DNA of 64,000 bases. Origin: Streptococcus taonis. GTDB lineage: Bacteria; Bacillota; Bacilli; Lactobacillales; Streptococcaceae. Numbering within the stretch: the stretch's first letter is position 1; the number at the start of each line of letters is the position of its first letter. Shown piece by piece: positions 1 to 8,344 of the stretch. The DNA lies in NCBI RefSeq assembly GCF_029948085.1, contig NZ_JARZZP010000008.1, positions 1-64,000 of the forward strand, in the 5' to 3' direction. Made by a program: the position numbers and the translations under genes. The notes below the pieces were generated by a model, which was not told the DNA's origin, did not search any database, and saw nothing but the letters and a program-made list of their open reading frames with translations.

Positions 1-125
1 CTTACCTCTATTATACGACTTTACACAAAGAAAAGCCCTTAGAAACTTGACTTCCAAGGACTTTGTCTTCAATCTGAATTTTGGACAATTTTCTTCAATC
101 TTTTTCTTTTACTAGAGAAAATAAA

Positions 126-168
126 AAAACTCTTAAAAATAGCATGTATCAGCATTTCTAAGAGTTTT
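126..168 (-). terminator. Intrinsic terminator, probably bidirectional
   Basis: AAAACTCTTA (126-135) pairs with TAAGAGTTTT (159-168). Read on the minus strand the stem ends in a run of T, which suits the gene that ends at 223. No gene was recognised in bases 1-222. Confidence 0.75.
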
Positions 169-222
169 CAAGATGTAGTAAAATTTTGTCTACCTACTGA
201 GAGCTGTGTGGCTCTTTTTCTA

Positions 223-792
223 TCACATTTTGTCTGCAAACTTCTTACTCAGCGCTTGTCCAATAAGGGCGCCAAGTAAAGCACCGATAAGGACGCTTGC
301 TACAAAGAGAAGGATAGTACAAGGGTTAGGCGCGACCATGATGCGGTCAATATAGTCCTGAGATTTTCCACGAGCGACTAGAGTTGCGATATAGGCTTGA
401 GGGGTCAACCACATGAGTAGGATGGGACCAGTAGTACCAAAGGCAAAAACTAGGAAGGAAAGAAGGTTTTTAACCTTATCTTTGTAGTGGCCAAGATGAG
501 CGATGCCATCTGCTGCAAGACCGCAGATAATTCCTGGCAGAAAGGCTCCAGCACCATGCTTGCTCCCGAGGAAAAATAGAGAGATTACAAGTCCAATCGT
601 AGTAATCGCTCCAAAACGAGGAACCTTTGCTAAAAGGATCATATAGACGCTACCACCCACAAGAGCAGAAAAGGCAGGGGCGTAAAACATATTTCCAGTG
701 TGGTCGACAAGGTTTCCTAGTAGAACACCCACTCCGATACAGAGAAAGTAGACAAGGGCAGCTACAAGGGTCGTCAAGATATTCTTTTTCAT
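223..792 (-). CDS. MptD-like ECF transporter S component
   Basis: This 189-residue protein is almost entirely hydrophobic, with about five or six membrane segments, and resembles the Trep_Strep/MptD group of putative substrate-binding (S) components of energy-coupling-factor transporters. Such proteins sit in the membrane, bind a small molecule and work with a shared EcfA/EcfT module. No EcfA or EcfT gene lies nearby, so it would have to use a module encoded elsewhere; the substrate cannot be read from the sequence. The ATG is preceded on the minus strand by AAGGAGA at good spacing. It is divergent from the Rgg regulator. The family call is by resemblance only. Confidence 0.6.
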   Translation of the reverse strand: MKKNILTTLVAALVYFLCIGVGVLLGNLVDHTGNMFYAPAFSALVGGSVYMILLAKVPRFGAITTIGLVISLFFLGSKHGAGAFLPGIICGLAADGIAHLGHYKDKVKNLLSFLVFAFGTTGPILLMWLTPQAYIATLVARGKSQDYIDRIMVAPNPCTILLFVASVLIGALLGALIGQALSKKFADKM

Positions 793-923
793 AAGTTCTC
801 CTTCGTATATCTGATGTTATTCATTGTATCATGCCTGTGGCAGATTGTAAATGCTGGTTTGGAACTAGTATTTATTAGGAAATGTGGTAAAATAGGAAAA
901 AATAAAAGACGAGTGGTAAGAGG

Positions 924-1775
924 ATGAAGAATTTAGGAAAAGTTTTTAAAGAGTTACGAGAATCAAGAAAAATTTCCTTGAGAAAAGCAACAGGTGGACG
1001 CTTTTCAGCATCCTTATTGTCGCGTTTTGAAAATGGTCAGAGTGAAATATCTGCTCCAAAGTTAATAACAGCTTTGGAGAATATTCATGCGAGTATGGAA
1101 GAATTGTTATTTTTGGCGAGAGGTTTTCATCAAGATGCCTATTCTGAATTTAGAAACAGAATAGTTGAGGCTATTGACCCTCAAGATTTGACATCCTTGC
1201 GCACTCTCTACCAGAGAGAGTATCAACAACTTCCTTTTTCAAAAGATAGACAGCAACATATTCTCAATGCTATTTTAATAAAATCCTATATGAAAGCCAT
1301 TGATGAGACGGTTACATTGACCGCTGAGGAAGAAAGAGTCCTACATGATTATCTATTTTCTGTCGAAATTTGGGGACACTATGAATTGTTGTTCTTTTCT
1401 TCCTGCTCTCCGCTTTTATCAGTCCAGCTTTTTACAAAGTACTCTCGAGAAATGTTGCGGAAGTCAGATTTCTTGCAAGGAGTTGGGAAAAATCGAAATA
1501 TAATGCATACCTTGCTCCTCAATGCTTTTATGGCCTGTATTGAAATTGATGATTTTACCAATGCCCTCTATTTTAAAAAACAAATTGAAAAGAACTTTTT
1601 TGAAGAAAATGAAACCTATTTTCGAATAGTCTACCTCTGGGCAGAAGGTTTGCTTGATAGTAAGCAAGGAAGAGCAGAGGAAGGGCAGAGAAAGATGGAG
1701 GACGCTATTCGTATTTTCGAGATGATTGGTTGTAGCAGATCTGCTGACTATTATAGAAGCACCATGGAGTGTTGA
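924..1775 (+). CDS. Rgg/GadR/MutR family transcriptional regulator
   Basis: The 283 residues show the Rgg plan: an N-terminal XRE helix-turn-helix (about 1-60, with the family signature SLLSRFENGQSEIS at about 31-44) and a long helical C-terminal repeat domain that in characterised members binds a short peptide pheromone. Length is typical (about 280-290). The start fits the family N-terminus, although AGAGG lies almost against the ATG, so initiation may be weak. An MFS exporter follows after a gap that contains an inverted repeat, which makes that exporter the likely target. I found no SHP-type pheromone gene beside it, so it may be an orphan or may respond to a distant peptide. Confidence 0.85.
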   Translation: MKNLGKVFKELRESRKISLRKATGGRFSASLLSRFENGQSEISAPKLITALENIHASMEELLFLARGFHQDAYSEFRNRIVEAIDPQDLTSLRTLYQREYQQLPFSKDRQQHILNAILIKSYMKAIDETVTLTAEEERVLHDYLFSVEIWGHYELLFFSSCSPLLSVQLFTKYSREMLRKSDFLQGVGKNRNIMHTLLLNAFMACIEIDDFTNALYFKKQIEKNFFEENETYFRIVYLWAEGLLDSKQGRAEEGQRKMEDAIRIFEMIGCSRSADYYRSTMEC

Positions 1776-1802
1776 ATATCTGCAACTAGATAAAATAACT
1801 TG

Positions 1803-1854
1803 AAACGATAGGACTGTGAAGATACTTATTAGCATTAGACAAATTCTATCGTTT
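1803..1854. promoter_or_regulatory. Widely spaced inverted repeat between rgg and MFS gene
   Basis: AAACGATAG (1803-1811) is repeated inverted as CTATCGTTT (1846-1854), separated by 34 bases and upstream of a TATACT -10 near 1915. It could be a weak terminator for rgg or an operator pair for Rgg; the sequence does not decide. Confidence 0.4.
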
Positions 1855-1964
1855 TCGTTATCAGTTTAGTCTGTTGCATATATTCAAAAATGTCTTCTCG
1901 TAAGATTCTTGATGCTATACTAGAGCTACCATAAAAGTAGTATGTGAGAAAGAGAGGAATCTAT

Positions 1965-3212
1965 ATGAAACTATTACTAAGAAATCAAGCATACAGAGTT
2001 TTGAGTTTATCACGATTTTTCAATGCTTTTGGAGCTTCCATTTTTAATTTAGTGTTTGTGGTCTATGCCTCGACTTTGCCAGAGGCTTCTGTTGCCGTTG
2101 CTATGGCGAATGTTGTGATGATGCTTCCAACTCTTTTTACAGTTTTTGTGGGAATTCGGGCAGATTATACCAAGGACAAGGTCAAATGGATGACCTATGT
2201 CGGTTTATTTCAGGCGGTTTTATTTTTTCTAGCAGCCCTAGTTGTTCAGCAAGCTAGTTTCTTTGCCTTTTCGACCCTTTGGCTCATCAATGTTATTAGT
2301 GATGTAGCCAGTGATTTTGCAGGTGGCTTGCGAATGCCTCTCGTTAAAGAAAAGGTCGCGGAGCAAGATTTGATGGAGGCTTACTCATTTTCTCAGTTTA
2401 TTACCTATATCTCTGCGATTGGCGGCCAAGCTTTTGGAGTTTGGCTATTAGGGGTGTCAACACAGAACTTTTCGCTCGTAGCGGGAATCAATGCCATATT
2501 TTTCCTAGTGTCAGCTCTCATTCTCTTTTTAGGAAGGGCTGAATTAAGCTTATCAACTCCACTTGTTGATAGTAAATCACTGAAAAATGAGAAACTTTCT
2601 ATCAAAGATCAATTTTTAACGATTTACCGAAACTTACGTCTCGTTTTTCTTAAAAGTGGACAGAAAAACTTTGGTTTTATGCTCTTTGCTATCTTGATTA
2701 TCAATGCTTTGGGTGGTGCCTTAGGTGGTATCTATAACATCTTCCTTTTAAATCATTCCTTACTGAATTTTTCCTACAAGGATGCCTTGTTTATCTTACA
2801 ATTGATTACCTTATTAGCAGTTATCATCAGTAGCCTTACTGGCAATGATTATTTTGGGAAGCAATCTCTACCTAGATTGATGATGTGGGTTACATTAGGA
2901 GCCAGTCTAGTTGGTCTATCTAATTTGTTAAACCAAGTCTTGCTCGGGATGCTTTTCGTCTTTTTTACCATGTATGTTTCTGGGAAAATTTCTCCAAAAA
3001 TTAGTGCTCTGCTCATGAAAAATCTTGCTCCAGAGGTTCTCTCTCGTACCAGTAATTTTTTAGGTTTGTTGTTTACTCTATCTATACCAGTGGGGACGGC
3101 CTGTTTTTCACTGGTGGCAGTATGGGATATACAGTTAACATGGGCTCTGTTTGTTGGGCTTTCCTTGATTGCGATTCTCCTAGCTAGTCTTAATCTCAAA
3201 AATGAAATTTAG
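1965..3212 (+). CDS. MFS family efflux transporter
   Basis: This 415-residue protein has about twelve hydrophobic segments in two halves, joined by a basic loop near residues 190-215, the plan of major facilitator drug or macrolide-type exporters. It would export a small compound from the cytoplasm by proton antiport; the substrate is unknown. I place the start at the ATG at 1965, because AGAGAGGA at 1951-1958 precedes it at good spacing; an in-frame GTG at 1944 has no ribosome site. A -10 TATACT lies just upstream, so it may have its own promoter, perhaps controlled by the adjacent Rgg protein. Confidence 0.75.
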   Translation: MKLLLRNQAYRVLSLSRFFNAFGASIFNLVFVVYASTLPEASVAVAMANVVMMLPTLFTVFVGIRADYTKDKVKWMTYVGLFQAVLFFLAALVVQQASFFAFSTLWLINVISDVASDFAGGLRMPLVKEKVAEQDLMEAYSFSQFITYISAIGGQAFGVWLLGVSTQNFSLVAGINAIFFLVSALILFLGRAELSLSTPLVDSKSLKNEKLSIKDQFLTIYRNLRLVFLKSGQKNFGFMLFAILIINALGGALGGIYNIFLLNHSLLNFSYKDALFILQLITLLAVIISSLTGNDYFGKQSLPRLMMWVTLGASLVGLSNLLNQVLLGMLFVFFTMYVSGKISPKISALLMKNLAPEVLSRTSNFLGLLFTLSIPVGTACFSLVAVWDIQLTWALFVGLSLIAILLASLNLKNEI

Positions 3213-3292
3213 GTGTTAGTCTTCTTTTCTCACTGTCCCAATCCCTTCATTTATGGTAAAATAGGACTATTAAGTTATAAAGAGGATTCCCT

Positions 3293-4573
3293 ATGAAATT
3301 ACAAAAACCAAAAGGAACGCAGGATATTTTACCTGCTGAGTCTGCCAAATGGCAGTACGTTGAAGGCTTTGCGCGTGAAATCTTCAAACGCTACAACTAC
3401 GCAGAAGTGCGTACTCCTATTTTTGAGCACTACGAAGTCATCAGTCGTTCTGTTGGAGACACAACTGATATCGTAACCAAGGAAATGTATGACTTTTACG
3501 ACAAGGGAGACCGTCATATTACCCTCCGTCCAGAAGGAACTGCTCCAGTCGTTCGTTCTTATGTGGAAAACAAACTCTTCGCACCAGAAGTTCAAAAACC
3601 AAGTAAGTTCTACTACATGGGGCCAATGTTCCGCTATGAGCGTCCACAAGCAGGTCGTTTGCGCCAATTCCACCAGATTGGTGTGGAGTGCTTTGGCTCT
3701 AGCAATCCAGCTACCGATGTGGAAACTATCGCTATGGCAGCCCACTTCTTGAAAGAAATTGGCATACAAGGTGTTAAATTGCACCTCAACACTCTTGGAA
3801 ATCCTGAGAGCCGTGCGGCTTACCGTCAGGCCTTGATTGACTACTTAACACCGCTCAAGGAAACCTTGTCTAAGGATAGCCAACGTCGCTTGGAGGAAAA
3901 TCCTCTCCGTGTCTTGGACTCTAAGGAAAAAGAAGATAAGGTAGCAGTAGAGAATGCGCCTTCTATTTTGGATTTCCTTGATGAAGAAAGCCAAGCTCAT
4001 TTTGATGCTGTGCGTCAGATGTTGGAGAATCTGGGTGTAGACTACATCATCGATACCAATATGGTGCGTGGTCTAGACTACTACAACCACACTATTTTCG
4101 AGTTTATCACTGAGATTGAGGGCAATGACCTGACAGTCTGTGCGGGTGGTCGTTACGATGGTTTGGTTGCTTACTTTGGTGGCCCTGAAACTGCTGGATT
4201 TGGTTTTGGACTTGGTGTAGAGCGCCTGCTTCTCATCCTTGAAAAGCAAGGTGTGGCCCTCCCTATCGAAAACGCCCTAGATGTCTATATCGCAGTCTTG
4301 GGTCAAGGGGCAAATGTCAAGGCTTTGGAATTGGTACAAGCCCTTCGCCAACAAGGTTTCAAAGCAGAGCGTGATTACCTCAATCGTAAACTCAAAGCTC
4401 AGTTCAAGTCAGCCGATGTCTTTGCGGCTAAGACCCTCATCACTCTAGGTGAGAGCGAAGTCGAAAGCGGACAAGTAACGGTCAAGAACAATCAAACCCG
4501 AGAAGAAGTGCAAGTGTCGCTTGAGACAATCAGCCAAAACTTCTCAGAAATCTTTGAAAAACTAGGGTTTTAA
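3293..4573 (+). CDS. hisS: Histidyl-tRNA synthetase
   Basis: HisS charges tRNA-His with histidine in the cytoplasm. The 426 residues include class II motif 2 (FRYERPQ, about 110), the histidine-specific motif with RGLDYYN (about 259) and motif 3 ([12 protein letters not shown], about 302), followed by the C-terminal anticodon-binding domain. Length is normal for the family. A TAAAAT -10 and AGAGGA ribosome site precede the ATG, and an intrinsic terminator follows 13 bases after the stop, so it appears to be a single-gene unit. I saw no T-box leader in the short upstream gap. Confidence 0.97.
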   Translation: MKLQKPKGTQDILPAESAKWQYVEGFAREIFKRYNYAEVRTPIFEHYEVISRSVGDTTDIVTKEMYDFYDKGDRHITLRPEGTAPVVRSYVENKLFAPEVQKPSKFYYMGPMFRYERPQAGRLRQFHQIGVECFGSSNPATDVETIAMAAHFLKEIGIQGVKLHLNTLGNPESRAAYRQALIDYLTPLKETLSKDSQRRLEENPLRVLDSKEKEDKVAVENAPSILDFLDEESQAHFDAVRQMLENLGVDYIIDTNMVRGLDYYNHTIFEFITEIEGNDLTVCAGGRYDGLVAYFGGPETAGFGFGLGVERLLLILEKQGVALPIENALDVYIAVLGQGANVKALELVQALRQQGFKAERDYLNRKLKAQFKSADVFAAKTLITLGESEVESGQVTVKNNQTREEVQVSLETISQNFSEIFEKLGF

Positions 4574-4586
4574 TGATAGATAAACT

Positions 4587-4614
4587 GGTCAGGATTTTAT
4601 TCCTGACCTTTTTC
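4587..4614 (+). terminator. hisS intrinsic terminator
   Basis: GGTCAGGA (4587-4594) and TCCTGACC (4601-4608) form an 8-bp stem followed by T6. Confidence 0.9.
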
Positions 4615-4641
4615 TTTTGCAAAATGACAAAAATCTTAAAC

Positions 4642-4686
4642 TTTTTGACAAAGATAATTGTCAAAAATAAAAAGATATGTTACAAT
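4642..4686 (+). promoter_or_regulatory. Promoter with perfect inverted-repeat operator
   Basis: A promoter TTGTCA (4658-4663), 17-base spacer, TACAAT (4681-4686) is seen. The -35 box is the right arm of a perfect inverted repeat TTTTTGACAA (4642-4651) / TTGTCAAAAA (4658-4667). A third TGACAA lies at 4625-4630. The position over the -35 suggests a repressor site, and the XRE regulator encoded two genes on is the obvious candidate. Confidence 0.65.
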
Positions 4687-4725
4687 GAAATCAAGTTAAG
4701 AAATAAAGAACTAGGAGGGGGCCAC

Positions 4726-5040
4726 ATGTGGGTATGGATTTTTTTTCCTTTTCTCGTCTTGATTTATAGTAGTCAATCTAAAAAAATCAAGCGGTTAGAG
4801 AAAAGGTTAAAGGTAATCGAAAGAAAAGAGAAAGGAAATATAGATATGTCAAGATTATTGCAAGAATTAATTGGGAAAAAACCAACAATCGTTGGACAAG
4901 TGTTTGGAACAAATTTATGGGAAGTTGTGGATGTTGATGAGGAATGGGTCAAACTACGTCATGTTGATAAAAATGGGAAAGAAAAATTCAAGTTGCAACG
5001 TATTGAGGATATCCAAGCCGTTGAATTTGATGGAGAGTAG
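4726..5040 (+). CDS. Small membrane-anchored protein of unknown function
   Basis: A 104-residue protein with one N-terminal membrane segment (about 2-13), a strongly basic, probably coiled-coil stretch (about 18-40) and a C-terminal domain of alternating hydrophobic and charged residues that looks like a small beta-barrel (VGQVFGTNLWEVVDVDEEWV). I do not recognise a named family. The ATG at 4726 is chosen because AGGAGGGGG lies just before it; the longer open frame back to 4573 would run through the promoter. It is the first gene of the XRE-controlled operon and ends nine bases before the regulator's ATG. Confidence 0.65.
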   Translation: MWVWIFFPFLVLIYSSQSKKIKRLEKRLKVIERKEKGNIDMSRLLQELIGKKPTIVGQVFGTNLWEVVDVDEEWVKLRHVDKNGKEKFKLQRIEDIQAVEFDGE

Positions 5041-5049
5041 GTGTGTAAC

Positions 5050-5256
5050 ATGCAACTAAAAAACCGTCTAAAAGAGCTTCGGGCTCGCGATGGCCTGAAT
5101 CAAACCGAGCTGGCCAAACTAGCTGGCGTGTCCAGGCAAACCATCAGTTTGCTAGAGCGGGATGAGTACACGCCCTCCATCGTCATTGCTCTGAAGATTG
5201 CTCAGATCTTCAATGAGCCAGTCGAGTCAGTTTTTCGCTTAGAGGAGGATGAGTGA
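5050..5256 (+). CDS. XRE family transcriptional regulator (YozG-like)
   Basis: This 68-residue protein is little more than a helix-turn-helix (TELAKLAGVSRQTISLLERD, about 18-37), like the single-domain YozG-type regulators often found with small membrane proteins in Firmicutes. It should bind DNA as a dimer, and the perfect inverted repeat over the operon's -35 box is a plausible site, giving autorepression. The ATG at 5050 gives the usual family N-terminus; a GTG at 5041 is an alternative. Its stop overlaps the next start (TGATG), so the two are translationally coupled. Confidence 0.85.
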   Translation: MQLKNRLKELRARDGLNQTELAKLAGVSRQTISLLERDEYTPSIVIALKIAQIFNEPVESVFRLEEDE

Positions 5257-5459
5257 TGAACAAGTATAAAGTGATTTATTATCTCTGTATCGTTGTGTTT
5301 ATCGTGAATCTTTTGGCTATGATTGGAAGCCTATTTGGTTGGTTTACAATCGTTGAAAGTAAGTATCTCTTCTGGATAAATTTAGTGCTACTATTAGTCT
5401 TTAGATGGGTAGAGAGAAAGATAAAATTCAAAGAGCTCGTAAAAGGAGAAAAGTTATGA
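5256..5459 (+). CDS. Small two-segment membrane protein
   Basis: A 67-residue protein with two hydrophobic segments (about 5-28 and 37-51) and a basic C-terminal tail. It overlaps the preceding regulator by one base (TGATG), and GAGGAGGA just upstream is a strong ribosome site. It ends four bases inside the next gene. No family recognised; its place within the XRE-led operon suggests a role with the neighbouring envelope proteins. Confidence 0.6.
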   Translation: MNKYKVIYYLCIVVFIVNLLAMIGSLFGWFTIVESKYLFWINLVLLLVFRWVERKIKFKELVKGEKL

Positions 5460-5806
5460 AAGAATTTTTAGCAGGTTTTCAAGTCGATACTGAAGACAAA
5501 GCACTTGCAGGTGTTTGTGCAGGTTTAGGAAATTATTTTAACATCCAAACCAACATCGTTCGTTTGGTGACGCTCTTCTTGTTTCTCTCTTCGACGGAGA
5601 TTGGTATTTTAACAGTTACAGCCTATGCTTATCTAGCAGGTTGGCTTGGCAATGAGCCCTTGGGAGATAGAGCGAAAAAAGCAAGAAATCAAGCTATTCT
5701 CTTATTTGTTGTTTGTTTGCTTTTGGTGTCGCTTGGAGCAGAAGGTTTGACAGCTATTTTTGAATCAAGTAAAGCCTTTGGTCAATGGTTGGCTGGATTA
5801 GTTTAG
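5456..5806 (+). CDS. PspC domain-containing membrane protein
   Basis: The 116-residue protein contains a PspC domain (about 14-62), recognised by LAGVCAGLGNYFNIQTNIVR and the hydrophobic segment after it, and a second membrane segment (about 80-98). PspC-domain proteins in Firmicutes are associated with cell-envelope stress responses, often as small membrane modulators. The start at 5456 follows AAAGGAGAAAAGTT. It overlaps the previous gene by four bases (ATGA). A second, minimal PspC protein is encoded at 50013-50207 in this window. Confidence 0.8.
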   Translation: MKEFLAGFQVDTEDKALAGVCAGLGNYFNIQTNIVRLVTLFLFLSSTEIGILTVTAYAYLAGWLGNEPLGDRAKKARNQAILLFVVCLLLVSLGAEGLTAIFESSKAFGQWLAGLV

Positions 5807-5819
5807 AGGGAGGATGAAA

Positions 5820-6542
5820 ATGAAAAAGAAACGAATCTTATACTTCTTAGCGATTGGTGTTTTAGGCTATTTTACAGGTATGCTTGCAGGTCGTGCTTGG
5901 GCATTGGGCACAAGTTTTAATTTGAATACTCTAGTTCCATGGATTTCAGCATCTTGTTTATTGATAGCTTTCATTAGCATTTTTGTAACTATCTATTTTT
6001 TAAAAAAGAGTAGGAAATTCCACTCTTTATATCAAATGGAAATAGATGACGATGTGAATGAAACTTATTATGTGCAAATGTATCGAAATCTTGAGTTCGG
6101 TACGATTGCCTTTAACGTTGTCTCGGTTATGACTATACTCGCCTTATTCATCTCTATGAATGAAGTGATGATACTCCATACAAGTTCTATCGTTCTAGGA
6201 CTTTCTGTCCCAGCTCTTATTTTAGCTGCAGTACTTCAAAAATATCTTTTCAAGACGATTTCGATTGTTCGTCAGTTTGATTTGTCATTCTTCTCTATTC
6301 CAAAGGATGTGTTAGATTATGTCAATTCTTACGATGAAGGAGAACGACAAGCTAATTTGGAGCAGAGCTTTCGGATTTTATTCCAATTAAACCAATATGT
6401 TTTACCAGGTTTGTATATTTTGATTGATATCGTTTCTGTACTTACAGGAGAAATTCAGTTATTAGCACTTTTAGCCGTAGCTGTTATCCATATTTATATC
6501 AATGTGATGCAAATACCTATGGTGAAACGCTATTTCAAATAG
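5820..6542 (+). CDS. DUF3169-like membrane protein, copy 1
   Basis: This 240-residue protein has about six hydrophobic segments arranged in pairs around a cytoplasmic stretch, and resembles the DUF3169 family of uncharacterised Firmicute membrane proteins. It is a paralogue of the next gene: both share LYxLGKSR/FLKKSR-type loops, an NxTYYVQxYR or NQTYVRAYR block, and the segment DxLxYLNSYDEGE-QA. The ATG at 5820 is preferred over 5814 because GGAGG at 5808-5812 needs that spacing. It follows the PspC gene by 13 bases. Function unknown. Confidence 0.65.
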   Translation: MKKKRILYFLAIGVLGYFTGMLAGRAWALGTSFNLNTLVPWISASCLLIAFISIFVTIYFLKKSRKFHSLYQMEIDDDVNETYYVQMYRNLEFGTIAFNVVSVMTILALFISMNEVMILHTSSIVLGLSVPALILAAVLQKYLFKTISIVRQFDLSFFSIPKDVLDYVNSYDEGERQANLEQSFRILFQLNQYVLPGLYILIDIVSVLTGEIQLLALLAVAVIHIYINVMQIPMVKRYFK

Positions 6543-6597
6543 GAAAGATCACTGAAACTACTTAAGGTTATTGGCTAGTTTAGATAGAGGTCAGAAA

Positions 6598-7311
6598 ATG
6601 AATAATAATCGTAGATGGTTGAGAGTAGTAATGTGTATGTTAAGTGCTTTTGTAGTAGCCTTTGCCTACACTCTTAGAGGGATAGTTGAACAGATTCAAA
6701 TGGAACAAGTCTTACCTACTATTTATGGAATCGCTCTTGTTATTGGAGGACTTTCCTTCGTTTTAGCCATGTATTATCTTGGTAAAAGTCGCGAAGTTTA
6801 TACTCTTTATCAAAGGGCGACAGAGGAAGAAGATAGTAACCAAACCTATGTAAGAGCTTATCGTTACTTAGATTATGGTTCAGTTTCTTCAAATGTTTTG
6901 ATGATAGCAATGATGACCAGTGGGATCATACTAATTTCTCCGATATTTAAAAATACCTTGCTAATTCTTCCTACTCTTATTCTATTATGTTTATACATTA
7001 TTGTTGCCAATTACTTGTTGCGAACTATTTTTATCGTTCGACACTATAAACTGTCTGCTTATTACACTCCAAAAGATATTTTAACCTATCTTAACAGTTA
7101 TGATGAGGGAGAAAAGCAGGCAGAGATGGAGAGTGCCTTTTTAACTCTGTTTAGGCTGGATCAAATTTTACTGCCCGCACTCTATATTTTATTGATAGTA
7201 TTATCAGTTATTTTACGAGAAATACAAGTAGTTGCCTTAGTTCTTTTGATTATCATCCATCTTTATATAACTATCGCACAATTAAGAAAAACAAAACGTT
7301 ATTTTAAATAG
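6598..7311 (+). CDS. DUF3169-like membrane protein, copy 2
   Basis: A 237-residue paralogue of the preceding protein, with the same number and spacing of membrane segments and the same conserved block (NSYDEGEKQAEME, about 161-173). It probably arose by tandem duplication. The ATG at 6598 follows GAGGTCAG; an upstream in-frame TTG at 6571 lacks a ribosome site. The gap of 55 bases from copy 1 shows no terminator. The divergence of the two copies suggests an old duplication kept by selection. Function unknown. Confidence 0.65.
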   Translation: MNNNRRWLRVVMCMLSAFVVAFAYTLRGIVEQIQMEQVLPTIYGIALVIGGLSFVLAMYYLGKSREVYTLYQRATEEEDSNQTYVRAYRYLDYGSVSSNVLMIAMMTSGIILISPIFKNTLLILPTLILLCLYIIVANYLLRTIFIVRHYKLSAYYTPKDILTYLNSYDEGEKQAEMESAFLTLFRLDQILLPALYILLIVLSVILREIQVVALVLLIIIHLYITIAQLRKTKRYFK

Positions 7312-7320
7312 GAGTCTTTT

Positions 7321-7962
7321 ATGAAAACACTTAAAAACATTGGCTGGTTTGTTCTAGCTTTCTTATCATTTTTGTTTATCTACGGTTTTATTCAGGCTTT
7401 ACCTCTGATTGCTCTTGGTTCAGGTGCACCTATAGTCGGTGTTCTTCCGCTTTATATTCTATTAGCAGGAGCTTTTACCTTCTTAACATACAAGTGGTAT
7501 AAGACAGGAACTGTTACGATAGAAAAAACGGGCCTTAACAAATACATCTGGTTGCCTGCCTTGGTATGGATCCTTATCATTGTTGTACAAACTTTCTTAC
7601 CAAATGATCCATCTGTCAGTCAACAGACGGCAGAACAATTGACTCATAATCAACCTCTCTTCTCTTTCTTCATGATTGTTGTCTTTGCACCCCTGACAGA
7701 AGAGTTAACCTTTAGAGGGATGTTGGCTCGCTATGTCTTCCCTCAACAGGATAATGTCAAGCAGACAGCTCTCTTCCTACTTGTAAGTAGTATCATTTTT
7801 GCTCTTGTTCATTTCCCTGGCACTCCTCAACAATTCCTAGTTTATGCTTCACTTGGTTTTAGCTTGGGATTGGCTTATGTTAGTAAGGGTGGTCTGGCTT
7901 ATAGTATGGGATTGCATGCTTTGAACAATTTAATTTCATTTGTGATGATAATGATGCTATAA
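7321..7962 (+). CDS. CPBP family intramembrane glutamic protease
   Basis: The 213-residue protein has about six membrane segments and the CPBP (Abi/CAAX protease-like) motifs: EELTFRG (EExxxR, about 121-127), then HFPGTP (about 162) and a later GLHALNN (about 200). These residues form the active site in membrane proteases of the Rce1 type. In streptococci such proteins are often found beside bacteriocin or envelope genes and are proposed to give self-immunity. Here it follows the two DUF3169-like genes by nine bases, in the XRE-led operon. Its substrate is unknown. Confidence 0.85.
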   Translation: MKTLKNIGWFVLAFLSFLFIYGFIQALPLIALGSGAPIVGVLPLYILLAGAFTFLTYKWYKTGTVTIEKTGLNKYIWLPALVWILIIVVQTFLPNDPSVSQQTAEQLTHNQPLFSFFMIVVFAPLTEELTFRGMLARYVFPQQDNVKQTALFLLVSSIIFALVHFPGTPQQFLVYASLGFSLGLAYVSKGGLAYSMGLHALNNLISFVMIMML

Positions 7963-7980
7963 TAGACTCAGGAGGAAGTC

Positions 7981-8196
7981 ATGAAACGAGTGATATTATT
8001 AGCAGTGATTCAGGCAGTTGTACTCTTCTTTATTATTGGAGCGCTTGCCTATGCTTTTAAAGGGGATTTCTTTTATAACCATCTAGCAGTTATCTTTGCA
8101 CCAATCGCAGGTATTATGCGATTTGCGACAGCCTATGCAACGGAGATTGTTCTCCCTAAAAAGGCTGCAGAGATTGCTGAAAAGCGAAAACAATAA
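7981..8196 (+). CDS. Small hydrophobic protein of unknown function
   Basis: A 71-residue protein with a hydrophobic N-terminal segment (about 4-25), a second moderately hydrophobic stretch (about 35-58) and a basic tail ending KKAAEIAEKRKQ. AGGAGG precedes its ATG. It is the last gene of the operon, 18 bases after the CPBP gene and 22 bases before an intrinsic terminator. I recognise no family. Confidence 0.6.
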   Translation: MKRVILLAVIQAVVLFFIIGALAYAFKGDFFYNHLAVIFAPIAGIMRFATAYATEIVLPKKAAEIAEKRKQ

Positions 8197-8217
8197 AGAA
8201 ATACCAAGTAAAATAAG

Positions 8218-8246
8218 ATCCAGCGAATGACTTTGCTGGATTTTTT
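8218..8246 (+). terminator. Terminator of the XRE/CPBP operon
   Basis: ATCCAGC (8218-8224) pairs with GCTGGAT (8235-8241), followed by T6. Confidence 0.85.
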
Positions 8247-8344
8247 CATTTATAGCAGGATTCTTCTCAACTTTTCTGATGATTTTCATGAAGAGCCTGC
8301 GCTTTTATGGTAAAATAGTAACAGAATAAAAGAGGAGATAAAAC

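Noticed and set aside
3213..3292. T-box leaders for hisS, aspS or tyrS
   Set aside because: The gaps before all three synthetase genes are short or occupied by other elements, and no T-box core (TGGNACCGCG type) was seen.
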